In this document: piece by piece, positions 1-9,144 of the stretch
How the letters are laid out: each line of letters starts with the position of its first letter
Numbering within the stretch: position 1 is the stretch's first letter
From: Prevotella sp.
GTDB lineage: Bacteria; Bacteroidota; Bacteroidia; Bacteroidales; Bacteroidaceae
Direction: 5' to 3'
Assembly: GCA_017417465.1 (NCBI GenBank)
Contig: JAFPZD010000095.1
Span: 1 to 64,000, forward strand
Length of the DNA: 64,000 bases
Position numbers and translations under genes: made by a program
Notes under the pieces: model-generated
What the model was told of the DNA's origin: nothing
Seen by the model: only the letters and a program-made list of their open reading frames with translations
Databases searched by the model: none

Positions 1-102
1 ACAATTCACAATTCACAATTCTCAATTCTCAATTCACAATTCACAATTCTCAATTCACAATTCTCAATTCTCAATTCACAATTCTCAATTCTCAACTCAC
101 AA
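1..102 (+). repeat. In-frame heptamer array (CTCAATT/CACAATT)
   Basis: About 14 tandem copies of a 7-bp unit, CTCAATT or CACAATT. Three units are 21 bp, so the array reads in frame as a seven-residue peptide repeat N-S-Q-F-(S/T)-I-H. It continues beyond the left window edge. The same unit occurs at seven further places in the window. Confidence 0.95.
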
Positions 103-1195
103 TGTCCTGGAGAACGACTGCTATCGCATTTGCTTCGACCTGGAGCATGGCGGCACTATAAGTAGCCTCGTTGACAAGTCTTCTGGACGCGAGCTTGTCG
201 ACGCCCAGTCGGAGCGACGCTTTCTGGAACTGCGCGGCCATTTCCCCCAACTGGGTGGCTTTAGCTCCTCGGCTGAGCATCGCGCCCGACTGACGTGGCT
301 CTTGGACGAACCGCTCCGCCAGCAAGTGCGCATTGATGGCGAGGTGGCCGGTGTGCCGTTCTCTCAGACCATTACGCTCACCAAGGGAGAGCCCCGTATT
401 GACTGCCATCTGCACATCGACTGGTCTGAGAATACGCCTGTTGGCGAGGGTGTTCGTTCAAAGCGTAATGACCGTCGCACGCCCTTCTATGACACCCGCT
501 ATATGTTGCGGCTCTTCTTCCCAGCCGCCCTACAGTCTCCACGGCTCAGCAAGGATGCACCTTTCGACGTCTGCGAAAGTCGTCTGGTCGATTCATATTT
601 TAACCGCTGGGACAGCATCCGCCACAACATCGTGCTCAACTGGGTTGACCTGAGCGAAGGCACACACGGTAACGGCCTGGCACTACTGACCGACCATACG
701 ACGAGTTACACCTACGGGCATGATGAGCCACTCTCGCTCACTGTGCAATATTCGGGGCCGGGCCTTTGGTGGCGTAATTATCCCATCGACGGTCCTACCG
801 ACATTTCCTATGCCTTGGTGCCGCATCAGGGAAACTGGGAAGAGGCAGGTCTGCCACACATCCTCGAGAACTATCAGAGTCCTCTCCGAGTAGTCTGCCA
901 CACTTCTCCGAGAGGAGTGGAGGACTTCTCCGAGAGGACTGGGGGGTATTCGCTCTTGTCTACAGACTTCCAAGTCAGTGCGGCCATTTTGCAGCCCGAC
1001 GGTTCTCTGCTCTTGCGACTCTTTAATGCCAGCCGCCACGAGCGAACCTCTGCTTTGCGCCTGAACATGCCTGTCAGTGAGGTGGTGGAGACCGACCTCG
1101 ACGGGCATGAGATTCGTCGCTATGTTCCAGATCGTGAGGGCGTTGTGAACCTGCAGATGCCCCGCTTCGGCATTAAGAACCTGGTAGTTAGATGA
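1..1195 (+). CDS. GH38 alpha-mannosidase, C-terminal part (5' end outside window)
   Basis: The frame is open from position 2 to the TGA at 1193-1195. The protein after residue ~34 of the visible part looks like the C-terminal beta domain of retaining GH38 alpha-mannosidases: the stretches GLALLTDHTTSYTYG and YALVPHQGNWEEAGLP resemble the conserved blocks of that domain. The catalytic N-terminal domain lies upstream of the window. GH38 enzymes remove alpha-linked mannose and would cooperate with the GH92 genes that follow. Two odd stretches are encoded by repeats: the first ~34 residues come from an in-frame heptamer array, and a second insertion (around RVVCHTSPRGVEDFSERTGG) matches a repeat family found again at 48.6 kb. 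Confidence 0.8.
   Translation, partial: QFTIHNSQFSIHNSQFSIHNSQFSIHNSQFSTHNVLENDCYRICFDLEHGGTISSLVDKSSGRELVDAQSERRFLELRGHFPQLGGFSSSAEHRARLTWLLDEPLRQQVRIDGEVAGVPFSQTITLTKGEPRIDCHLHIDWSENTPVGEGVRSKRNDRRTPFYDTRYMLRLFFPAALQSPRLSKDAPFDVCESRLVDSYFNRWDSIRHNIVLNWVDLSEGTHGNGLALLTDHTTSYTYGHDEPLSLTVQYSGPGLWWRNYPIDGPTDISYALVPHQGNWEEAGLPHILENYQSPLRVVCHTSPRGVEDFSERTGGYSLLSTDFQVSAAILQPDGSLLLRLFNASRHERTSALRLNMPVSEVVETDLDGHEIRRYVPDREGVVNLQMPRFGIKNLVVR
882..946 (+). repeat. Imperfect ~21-bp repeat inside the GH38 gene
   Basis: Repeated blocks of the type CTCCGAG-AGTC-GCCACACTT follow one another in frame inside the GH38 C-terminal domain. The same blocks form the non-coding array at 48562-48730. The encoded residues, rich in Ser, Arg, Glu and Gly, do not look like GH38 sequence. 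Confidence 0.75.
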
Positions 1196-1245
1196 AAGAT
1201 GAAAGATGAAAGATGAAAGATGAAAAATGAAAAATGAAAGATTAA
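1192..1245 (+). repeat. Heptamer array AGATGAA
   Basis: About seven tandem copies of AGATGAA/AAATGAA begin within the stop codon of the GH38 gene and end about 25 bp before the probable start of the next gene. The reverse-complement unit, TTCATCT, recurs at 46390-46475. Confidence 0.9.
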
Positions 1246-1268
1246 AATGTAATATGAAAGCTGATATA

Positions 1269-3590
1269 ATGAAACTAAACTTCCTTCTTCCTGTTTCCCT
1301 CTTTCTGTTGGCTAGTTGTCAACAGCCGTCGGCCACTGAGGAGCTTGCCGACCTTGTAAATCCTTTTATCGGTGCCAGCACCAATGTTGACGCCGCAGGT
1401 GCCTATCACGGGCTTGGTAAGACTTTCCCTGGAGCCACAACTCCATTTGGCATGGTGCAGGTCAGCCCGCAGACCATCACGGGTGGCGACAACGGCTCTG
1501 GCTATAGCTATGAGCACCAGACCATTGAGGGATTCTCGATGACGCAGATGAGCGGCATTGGCTGGAACGGCGACATGGGTAACTTCACTGTCATGCCCAC
1601 CACGGGTGAACTACGCACCGTCGCTGGGCGCGATGATGGCACCCTTGCGGGCTGGCGCTCGCACTACGACAAGCAGAGTGAGACGGCCAGTGCCGGCTAT
1701 TACAGCGTGCTACTGACCGACTACAGCATACGTACCGAAGCCACTGCCACGACACGCACCGGATGGCTTCGCTTCACCTTTCCCGCCGACACGCTGTCGC
1801 GTCTCCAGATAGATCTGGCCCGTCGGGTGGGGGGCACTGCTTCGCGCGAATATATGAAGGTGGTCGACGACCAGACCCTTGAGGGCTGGATTGAGTGTCT
1901 GCCCGAAGGTGGTGGCTGGGGCGATGGTGAGGGGCACGCCCGCTACACCGTCTACTTCCATGCTCGGCTGAGTGTCCCCATGCTTCGCTATGGCTTTTGG
2001 TCGGCAGCCATCAGCGCTGATGAACCGCGTCACCTCGACGATGTGGTCAGTACTGCCTATCAGCAGCGCGTGGCTGAGGCCGCCATTGTGGGCCCCTTTC
2101 CAGTCGCCTCCATGGATGAGGCGAGAGAGAATATCACCGAGCTCGAGGGCACTCACATCGGCTTCTTCACCGAGTTTTCCACTGAGGAAGGTCAGCAGCT
2201 GACGCTTAGTGTGGCCATTTCGTATGTCGACATGGAGGGTGCACGTCGTAACTATGAGGCTGAAGCCGCCGGCAAGACGTTCGACGATGTGCACCGTGAG
2301 GCTCGTCAGGCTTGGAACACCTCGCTCGGCTGCATCGAGATTGAGGGCGGCACGGCGGAGGAGCGCACCGTCTTCTACACCGCTCTTTACCATACCCTCA
2401 TCGACCCGCGCATCCATCAGGACGTTGACGGGCGCTACGTGGGCGGCGACTACGAGGTGCATGAGGCAGACAGCACGTTCACCAAACGCACGGTGTTCAG
2501 TGGCTGGGACGTTTTCCGTTCGCAGATGCCCTTGCAGACGATTATCAATCCGACGGTGGTCACCGACCTGCTCGGCTCGCTCACGACGATGGCACAGCAG
2601 AGCGGGCGCGCGTACTACGAACGCTGGGAGCTGCTCAACGCCTACAGCGGCTGCATGCTGGGCAATCCGGCACTCAGTGTGCTGGCCGATGCGTATGCCA
2701 AGGGTCTGCGTAGTGGCTACGATGCCGAACTGGCTTATCAGTATGCCAAGAATTCTTCGGCACGTTTCGGCAACGACGAACTGGGCTTCACACCGGGTGG
2801 GCTGAGCATCTCGTATACGCTTGAGTATGCCTACACCGACTGGTGTATTGCCCAGATGGCGCGCCTCCTTGGCAAGGATGACGAAGCGGCCGTCTACGAG
2901 CAGAAGGCCAAGGCCTATCGTAACATCTTCGATGCCGAGCATGGCTGGTTCCGTCCCCGTGAAGCCGATGGCTCGTGGGCTCCCTGGCCTGCGGAGGGCC
3001 GCCTGAAGGAGTGGTACGGCTGCATAGAGTGTAACCCCTTGCAGCAAGGGTGGTTTGTGCCACACGATGTTGACGGCATGGTCGAGCTGATGGGCGGTCG
3101 CGACAAGGTGGTGGCCGACCTCGACAGCATGTTCGCCCAGACACCGTCCGACATGTACTGGAACCTCTATTACAACCATGCCAACGAGCCAGTACACTTC
3201 ATCCCCTTCCTCTATAACCGCCTTGATGAACCCCGCAAGACGCAGCAGTGGACGCGCTTCATCTGTGCGCATGCCTATCATAATAAGGTAGAAGGTTTGG
3301 TAGGTAACGAGGATGTGGGCCAGATGTCGGCGTGGTACGTGCTGGCCGCCTCAGGCTTGCACCAGTATTGCCCCGGCGACACGCGCTTCGAGCTGACCAG
3401 TCCTGTGTTCCGCCGTATCGTGTTCCACCTGCCTAACGGCAACGACTTCACTGTCGTGGCCCACAATAATAGTCCTGAACATATCTATATCGGCTCTGCC
3501 CGACTGAACGACAAACCGCTTGACAAGCTGTGTATCGACTACAGCGAAGTGATGAAAGGCGGCGTGCTTGAATTGAGAATTGAGGATTGA
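1269..3590 (+). CDS. GH92 alpha-mannosidase, lipoprotein
   Basis: GH92 enzymes are calcium-dependent inverting exo-alpha-mannosidases, many of them acting on alpha-1,2-mannose of high-mannose glycans. The start at 1269 is preferred because it gives a clean lipoprotein signal (MKLNFLLPVSLFLLASC); upstream ATGs at 1227 and 1257 would add 14 or 4 residues derived largely from repeats. The protein begins with the family's NPFIG-type motif, and PGATTPFGMVQVSPQT and GNEDVGQMSAWYV are typical GH92 blocks. HANEP has the expected catalytic acid Glu at residue 640. The last residues, ELRIED, are encoded by the beginning of the heptamer array at 3571, so the natural C-terminus may have been altered. Confidence 0.93.
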   Translation: MKLNFLLPVSLFLLASCQQPSATEELADLVNPFIGASTNVDAAGAYHGLGKTFPGATTPFGMVQVSPQTITGGDNGSGYSYEHQTIEGFSMTQMSGIGWNGDMGNFTVMPTTGELRTVAGRDDGTLAGWRSHYDKQSETASAGYYSVLLTDYSIRTEATATTRTGWLRFTFPADTLSRLQIDLARRVGGTASREYMKVVDDQTLEGWIECLPEGGGWGDGEGHARYTVYFHARLSVPMLRYGFWSAAISADEPRHLDDVVSTAYQQRVAEAAIVGPFPVASMDEARENITELEGTHIGFFTEFSTEEGQQLTLSVAISYVDMEGARRNYEAEAAGKTFDDVHREARQAWNTSLGCIEIEGGTAEERTVFYTALYHTLIDPRIHQDVDGRYVGGDYEVHEADSTFTKRTVFSGWDVFRSQMPLQTIINPTVVTDLLGSLTTMAQQSGRAYYERWELLNAYSGCMLGNPALSVLADAYAKGLRSGYDAELAYQYAKNSSARFGNDELGFTPGGLSISYTLEYAYTDWCIAQMARLLGKDDEAAVYEQKAKAYRNIFDAEHGWFRPREADGSWAPWPAEGRLKEWYGCIECNPLQQGWFVPHDVDGMVELMGGRDKVVADLDSMFAQTPSDMYWNLYYNHANEPVHFIPFLYNRLDEPRKTQQWTRFICAHAYHNKVEGLVGNEDVGQMSAWYVLAASGLHQYCPGDTRFELTSPVFRRIVFHLPNGNDFTVVAHNNSPEHIYIGSARLNDKPLDKLCIDYSEVMKGGVLELRIED

Positions 3591-3639
3591 CAATTGTGAA
3601 TTGTGAATTGAGAATTGTGAATTGTGAATTGAGAATTGA
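3571..3639 (+). repeat. Heptamer array AATTGAG/AATTGTG
   Basis: About ten units of AATTGWG, overlapping the last codons and stop of the GH92 gene and ending just before the GH2 start. This is the reverse complement of the array at 1-102. Confidence 0.95.
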
Positions 3640-3646
3640 CACCGAT

Positions 3647-6367
3647 ATGAAGCGATTATTCTTGAATATCTTGATGCTGATGGCAGCCATGACCATGGAG
3701 GCACAGCTGCTCAGCTATTCGCTGGATACGAGCGATGGCTTTGCGAAGTGGACAGTGAGTCCTGAACGCAGCATGGAAGATGCCGTCACAGCCCCCGTGC
3801 CAGGCACGGTGTTCACCGCCTACGTGGAGGCAGGCCGTGAGGCTTGCCCTGAATACGGTAGCAACATCTACCGCGTGGACGAAACGAAGTATAGCCGTCC
3901 CTACTGGTATCGCACGGTGTTTACCCTTCCGCGGCCCTTGCAGGCTGATGAGCGCCTCTGGCTCTGCTTTGACAATACCAACCGTTATGCCGACTTCTGG
4001 TTCAACGGAGAGAAGGTTTCTGGCACGCCGACCTCTGAGAAGGATGTCAGCGGCCACATGCTTCGCTCGCGGTTTGATGTCACCCGGCTGTTATCCAGCG
4101 GCGGAGCGCTGGGCACTGGCGGCGGAGAAGCAACGGGCACGATAGAGGTGAAGATCTATGACACAGACCAGAAGAAGACGCGCAAGGCTGAAGGCCCTTA
4201 TGGTGTGGCTTGTAGCCCCAGCTATCTGGCCGGTGCCGGATGGGACTGGATTCCCTACATCCCCGGTCGTCTGGCCGGCATCACGGGTCACGTGCACCTC
4301 GAGGTGACCCGCGACGTGCGGCTGCTCGACCCCTGCGTACGTACCCGGCTTATCCCTTTCTCCCCCGACAAAGCAAGGGGGCTTGCCCCCTTGTCCTCCC
4401 CCTCCGAGGGTGAAATGGCTGAACTGACTGTTATAGCCGATGTGGCCAACGCCTCGGAGACCAGGCAGCTGGTCACGGTGAGTGGCACCATCATGCCAGG
4501 CAATCTGCAGTTCACCAAACAGGTATGGGTGAATCCCCTCGACACAGCCGCCCTGCGTATCGACCGCCGCGATGCTGAGGCTCTCGTCGTCAATCAGCCC
4601 CGTCTCTGGTGGCCTAACGGCTACGGAGCGCCCAACCTCTACGAGTGCCACCTACGCTGCTATACCGACGGGAAGCTTAGCGATGAGCGTACCCTACGCT
4701 TCGGCATCCGCCAATATGACTACCGCATCGAGACCAACGATGTGGGCTATCCCGTTCTCCAGTTCTATGTCAATGGTCAGCGTGTCTTCCTGAAGGGTGG
4801 CAACTGGGGCATGAGCGAGTACCTGTTGCGCTGCCATGGCCGCCAGTACGAGACCTATATCCGCCTGCACCGCGACATGAACTTTAACACCATCCGCCTC
4901 TGGACAGGCTGTGTCACCGATGACGAGTTCTACGACTACTGCGACGAACAGGGCATCATGGTCTGGAACGACTTTTGGCTCTACGTCGCCTTTAATGACG
5001 TCGTCAACCACGACGACTTCAAGCGCAACGCCCGCGACAAGGTGCGACGCCTGCGCTCCCATCCCTCAATAGCCCTCTGGTGCGGTGCCAACGAGACGCA
5101 CCCCGTTCCCGACATTGACCAAGCCCTGCGCATGATTGTCATGGAGGAAGACGCCAATGAACGCCTCTATAAGTCGTGCTCGAACCAGGACGGTCTTTCG
5201 GGCAGTGGCTGGTGGAAGGACCTGCCCCCGCGCCACCACTTTGAGACATCGGCCAGCAACCTGGCTTTCGATACCCCCGCCTACCCCTACGGCCGCACGT
5301 ACGGCTATGGCATGCGGTCGGAGATTGGCATGGCCACCTTCCCGCAATACGAGAGTGTGCAGCTCTTCATTCCCAAGGAGAAGCAGTGGCCGCTGCCCAC
5401 CGACGACCAGCTAAAGGACGAGGATGACAACGTCTGGAACCACCACTTCTTTGGCAAGGAGGCTTCGAACGCCGGACCTGCCGACTACCGCCGCTCAGTA
5501 GACGAGCGCTATGGCGCTTCTAAGTCGCTTCAGGAGTTCTGCGACAAGGCTCAGCTGGTCAACCTTGAAGACATGCGTGGCATGTATGAGGCTTGGCAAG
5601 ACAAGATGTGGAACGACGCTGCGGGCCTGCTCATCTGGATGAGCCATCCCGCCTATCCCTCGTTCGTCTGGCAGACCTACGACTACTACCTCGACCCCAC
5701 CGGCTGTTACTGGGGAGCTCGAAAGGCTTGTGAGCCGCAGCACGTGCAGTGGAATTGCCTGACAGGCAGCGTCAAGGTTGTCAATACCACGTCAGCTGCC
5801 ATACGTGATGCCACCGTGCGTGCCACAGTCTTCAGCCTTGACGGTCGTGAGCTCAACCGTCGCGAATCCGTCGTCAGCGTCGATGCCAGCGATGTGGCTG
5901 AAGCCTTCTCCGACCTCCCCCTTGTGGAAGGCTTGAAGCTCTCTCCCTCTGACCTCGTGTTTATTCGCTTGGAGCTTAGAAGTGCCGATGGCGAACTGCT
6001 CTCTGAGAACCTCTATTGGCATAATACCGCCCACTATCTTGATAACGCCCAACTTTGGCATCTGCCAGAGGTCCGCTTGAAGGTGGAAGTCGTTGATGGA
6101 CAGACCGTCCGCCTGAAGAACACCACGCAGCGCGTTAGCTTTGCCAACCGTCTGCGCCTGATTGACACTAAGACTGGTGAGCGCGTGCTTCCCGTCATAT
6201 GGAGTGATAACTATGTCACGCTAATGCCCGGCGAAGAACGTGTCATTACGTTCAGCCATGGTTCATCAACGGTTGGTAATCGTCCGTTGTCTATTGGAAT
6301 AAAGCCTTTTGGTCAGAAAGAGAGGACGGTGAGAATTGAGAGCCCATTTACTATCGTAAATAAATAG
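3647..6367 (+). CDS. GH2 family beta-mannosidase-like enzyme
   Basis: A GH2 enzyme of the beta-mannosidase/exo-beta-glucosaminidase type, about 906 residues. A sugar-binding domain occupies the N-terminus (YWYRTVFTLP, FDNTNRYADFWFNG), followed by an Ig-like domain and the TIM barrel. Glu483 in WCGANE is the expected acid/base and Glu559 in RSEIGMATFP the expected nucleophile. In this locus it would remove the core beta-1,4-mannose or a related beta-linked sugar after alpha-mannose removal. ATG at 3647 gives a signal peptide; an upstream start at 3587 would only add residues encoded by the heptamer array. A REP-like stretch at 4360-4414 is translated in frame (around ARGLAPLSSPSEGE). Confidence 0.88.
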   Translation: MKRLFLNILMLMAAMTMEAQLLSYSLDTSDGFAKWTVSPERSMEDAVTAPVPGTVFTAYVEAGREACPEYGSNIYRVDETKYSRPYWYRTVFTLPRPLQADERLWLCFDNTNRYADFWFNGEKVSGTPTSEKDVSGHMLRSRFDVTRLLSSGGALGTGGGEATGTIEVKIYDTDQKKTRKAEGPYGVACSPSYLAGAGWDWIPYIPGRLAGITGHVHLEVTRDVRLLDPCVRTRLIPFSPDKARGLAPLSSPSEGEMAELTVIADVANASETRQLVTVSGTIMPGNLQFTKQVWVNPLDTAALRIDRRDAEALVVNQPRLWWPNGYGAPNLYECHLRCYTDGKLSDERTLRFGIRQYDYRIETNDVGYPVLQFYVNGQRVFLKGGNWGMSEYLLRCHGRQYETYIRLHRDMNFNTIRLWTGCVTDDEFYDYCDEQGIMVWNDFWLYVAFNDVVNHDDFKRNARDKVRRLRSHPSIALWCGANETHPVPDIDQALRMIVMEEDANERLYKSCSNQDGLSGSGWWKDLPPRHHFETSASNLAFDTPAYPYGRTYGYGMRSEIGMATFPQYESVQLFIPKEKQWPLPTDDQLKDEDDNVWNHHFFGKEASNAGPADYRRSVDERYGASKSLQEFCDKAQLVNLEDMRGMYEAWQDKMWNDAAGLLIWMSHPAYPSFVWQTYDYYLDPTGCYWGARKACEPQHVQWNCLTGSVKVVNTTSAAIRDATVRATVFSLDGRELNRRESVVSVDASDVAEAFSDLPLVEGLKLSPSDLVFIRLELRSADGELLSENLYWHNTAHYLDNAQLWHLPEVRLKVEVVDGQTVRLKNTTQRVSFANRLRLIDTKTGERVLPVIWSDNYVTLMPGEERVITFSHGSSTVGNRPLSIGIKPFGQKERTVRIESPFTIVNK
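4360..4414 (+). repeat. GC-rich REP-like stretch inside the GH2 gene
   Basis: AAGGGGGCTTGCCCCCTT is a palindrome, followed by CCTCCCCCTCCGAGGG. The stretch is read in frame as a low-complexity insertion between the sugar-binding domain and the Ig-like domain. Similar blocks occur at 7300-7352, 12792-12828, 44464-44600 and 58050-58143. Confidence 0.65.
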
Positions 6368-6399
6368 TAAATTGTCAAATCGTAAATACATAAGAGACG

Positions 6400-9021
6400 A
6401 TGAATTATAGATTATTGATAGCTCTACTTTTGATCATCGCTTTGTCGTCGTGTGGCTCGAGCTCCTCGTCGCTAAAGCCTGACCATCTGCTTTGTGAAAA
6501 CCTTGAGCAGCCATTAGGCATCGACAACGTGCGGCCCCACTTCAGCTGGCAGAACATGTCAAACAAACAAAAAGCCTGCCAGACAGCCTACGAGATAGAA
6601 GTGGCTTCTGACAGCCTGTTGCTCGTTACTGGCAAGGCTGATCTATGGCAGTCAGGCCGAGTGGAGAGTGCCGATCAGGTGATGGTTGAATACGATGGAC
6701 AGCCCCTCAGCGAGCGCAGTCTCTGCTATTGGCGCGTACGTACCTGGGACGAGCTGCAGCGTCCCTCGGTGTGGAGCAAAGTCGAGCGTTTTAGTGTAGG
6801 ATTGCTGAATGGGATGGCTGGCGACTACATTGGCATGGACACAGCTTATGGCGACGTGCGTTCACCGCTGCTTCGTTCAACATTCAACGTTCAACGCCCC
6901 TCTGCCACCACTTTCGTCCATGTCAACTCCCTAGGCTATCATGAGCTCTACGTCAATGGACATCGTGTAGGCGACCGCGTGTTGCAGCCCGCCATGTCGC
7001 AGCTCGACACCCATTCACTCATTGTCACCTACGATGTCACTCCTTATATTATAAAAGGTGTCAACGAGCTGGTGGTCTGGGCAGGCCAAGGCTGGTACAA
7101 AGAGAATACCTTTAAAGCGCAGTATCCCGGCCCGCTTGTGAAGGTCGAAGTCGATGAGCTTCTGGCTGACCGTCAGTGGTGCATCATCTGGCAGACCGAT
7201 GCCTCTTGGCAGGCCTCGCCCAGTAGCTATGGTGACACCGGCACGTGGTATCCGCTACAGTTTGGCGGTGAGCGTATTGATGGACGCCTCCTGCCTGCTG
7301 ACAAGGGGACAAGCGACAAGGGGGCAAGCGACAAGGGGGCAAGCCCCCTTGCTTCCGCCAACCTTGAAGCCCGCGCATGGACGCCCGTTAAGGTGGTCAA
7401 CGTTGATGGTATGAGGGCTACGCCACAGATGTTTGGTGGCAATCGGATTGTTGACCGTGTAAAACCCAAGAGCATCAGCGAGACAGCTCCCGGCGAGTGG
7501 CTCATCGACATGGGACGCGTGCTGACGGGCTGGCTTGAGGTACGTCTCAGCGGACTCAGCGAGGGTCAGGAAGTGACGACCCAATACACCGATTATATTC
7601 CCGTCGGTAGCACGTTTGAGAGTCAGGGCGAAGGCGATGTCTACGTCGTTGGCGGCAGTGGTCATGAGGAAGTCTTCTGCAATAAGTTCAACCACCACGC
7701 CTTCCGCTACGTGCTCCTCAAGTCGCCCATACAGCCCGAGGTGACCGCACTGCAGCTGTCGGGCGTCAGTGACGCGCGCTCTTCGTTTGCCTGTAGTGAC
7801 GACGACCTTAACCGCATTCACGACATGATTCATTACACCATGCAGTGCCTGACGTTCAGTGGCTATATGGTTGACTGTCCGCATCTGGAGCGCATGGGCT
7901 ACGGAGGCGATGGCAATTCGTCGACCATGACGTTACAGACCATGTACGACGTGGCGCCCACTTTCCTTAACTGGCTGACGGCGTGGGGCGATGTCGTTGA
8001 GCCCAATGGGTCGTTGCCCTATGTGGCACCTGCCGGTGGCGGCGGTGGCGGCCCTTATTGGAGCGGCTTCATTGTCATGGCTCCATGGCGTACTTACTTG
8101 AACTATGCTGACCCGCGTCCCATGGAGCGTCTGTTCGATAAGATGAACCAGTGGCTTGGCTACGTTGAGGCTTGTAGTGTTGACGGCCTCTTGCAGACTT
8201 GGCCTGACACGCCGCGTCGGATGTGGTTCCTGGGTGACTGGCTGGCACCCCAGGGTGTTGACGTAGGTGGCGAGTCACCTGTATTGGCCAGCAATTGCTT
8301 CGTCAGCGACTGCCTCTTGGCCATGACCAAGATGGCTCGCGCACTTGGCCGTGACACAACCGACTACGTGGCGCGTCGCCAAGCTTTGAACCAACGTATT
8401 CATGAAGCGTTCTACCATCCAGAGTCGCAGACCTACGGCACGGGCTCAGTCCTCGACATGTGCTACCCCGTGCTTGTTGGTGCCGTGCCCGACAGCCTGT
8501 GCACAGCAGTGAATGCAAAGATTGTTGAGCGCTCACGCACGGTTTATGGTAGCCACATAGCCGCAGGTCTGATGGGTGTGCCCATCTTTACGCAGTGGGC
8601 AACTGAAAAAGGCGAAGTCGACCTGATGGTTCAGCTTCTCCGTCAGCCCGATTACCCCGGTTATCTGCACATGCTGGCCAATGGCGCCACTACAACTTGG
8701 GAGTCGTGGAACGCTGAGCGTAGCCGTGTTCATAACTGCTATAATGGCATTGGCACTTGGTTCTACCAAGCATTGGCCGGCCTACGGCCTGATGCCGAGC
8801 ATCCTGGCTATCGGCACGTCACGATAGCCCCCCAGCAGGGACTTGCAGAGACCTTGTCGTGGGTCAAGGCCTCAGTCCCCACGCCCTATGGCCCCATCAG
8901 TGTTGAGTGGCGTGGCAAAGAACTACAGGTCGACCTGCCTGTGGGCGTGACGGCCGACGTTGTGTGGGGGACTAACCAGACCGTGGTAACAGCAGGGCAT
9001 TGGAAGTTTAAGAAAGATTAA
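6400..9021 (+). CDS. GH78 alpha-L-rhamnosidase, lipoprotein
   Basis: 873 residues with a lipoprotein signal (LLLIIALSSCGSS). The N-terminal region (PLGIDNVRPHFSW, QTAYEIEVASD) is that of bacterial alpha-L-rhamnosidases, followed by lectin-like domains and an alpha/alpha barrel. D492, E497 and D504 in the DCPHLERMGYGGDG block match the spacing of the catalytic residues of GH78 enzymes, and TTWESWN supplies the second Glu. The expected activity is release of terminal alpha-rhamnose by inversion. Its presence in a mannose-directed locus is unexpected; either the target glycan carries rhamnose or the enzyme has a different specificity. Residues ~301-315 are a translated 15-bp tandem repeat. Confidence 0.88.
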   Translation: MNYRLLIALLLIIALSSCGSSSSSLKPDHLLCENLEQPLGIDNVRPHFSWQNMSNKQKACQTAYEIEVASDSLLLVTGKADLWQSGRVESADQVMVEYDGQPLSERSLCYWRVRTWDELQRPSVWSKVERFSVGLLNGMAGDYIGMDTAYGDVRSPLLRSTFNVQRPSATTFVHVNSLGYHELYVNGHRVGDRVLQPAMSQLDTHSLIVTYDVTPYIIKGVNELVVWAGQGWYKENTFKAQYPGPLVKVEVDELLADRQWCIIWQTDASWQASPSSYGDTGTWYPLQFGGERIDGRLLPADKGTSDKGASDKGASPLASANLEARAWTPVKVVNVDGMRATPQMFGGNRIVDRVKPKSISETAPGEWLIDMGRVLTGWLEVRLSGLSEGQEVTTQYTDYIPVGSTFESQGEGDVYVVGGSGHEEVFCNKFNHHAFRYVLLKSPIQPEVTALQLSGVSDARSSFACSDDDLNRIHDMIHYTMQCLTFSGYMVDCPHLERMGYGGDGNSSTMTLQTMYDVAPTFLNWLTAWGDVVEPNGSLPYVAPAGGGGGGPYWSGFIVMAPWRTYLNYADPRPMERLFDKMNQWLGYVEACSVDGLLQTWPDTPRRMWFLGDWLAPQGVDVGGESPVLASNCFVSDCLLAMTKMARALGRDTTDYVARRQALNQRIHEAFYHPESQTYGTGSVLDMCYPVLVGAVPDSLCTAVNAKIVERSRTVYGSHIAAGLMGVPIFTQWATEKGEVDLMVQLLRQPDYPGYLHMLANGATTTWESWNAERSRVHNCYNGIGTWFYQALAGLRPDAEHPGYRHVTIAPQQGLAETLSWVKASVPTPYGPISVEWRGKELQVDLPVGVTADVVWGTNQTVVTAGHWKFKKD
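7300..7352 (+). repeat. 15-bp tandem repeat in frame in GH78
   Basis: Three direct copies of GACAAGGGGRCAAGC (7300-7314, 7315-7329, 7330-7344), then CCCCTTGCTT. They encode DKGTS-DKGAS-DKGAS. The last copy can pair with the following CCCCCTT to form a hairpin. Confidence 0.9.
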
Positions 9022-9072
9022 CGCATCCACATTAGTGGCTCTCTCGCCCCCAATCGTGTAAACAATAAAAAA

Positions 9073-9104
9073 GAGGAGATGAGGAGATGAGGAGGTGAGG
9101 AGGT
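9073..9104 (+). repeat. Octamer array GAGGAGRT
   Basis: Four exact tandem octamers (GAGGAGAT twice, then GAGGAGGT twice) in the gap between GH78 and SusD, 40 bp before the SusD start. It is purine-rich and could act as a ribosome-binding region, but this is inference. Confidence 0.85.
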
Positions 9105-9144
9105 AAAGTATAAATGCAAAACTTGAATAATTAAGATATAGTCT

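Noticed and set aside
1710-3281. Long minus-strand frame (523 codons) opposite GH92
   Set aside because: The plus strand encodes an unmistakable GH92; the antisense product is compositionally biased without domains.
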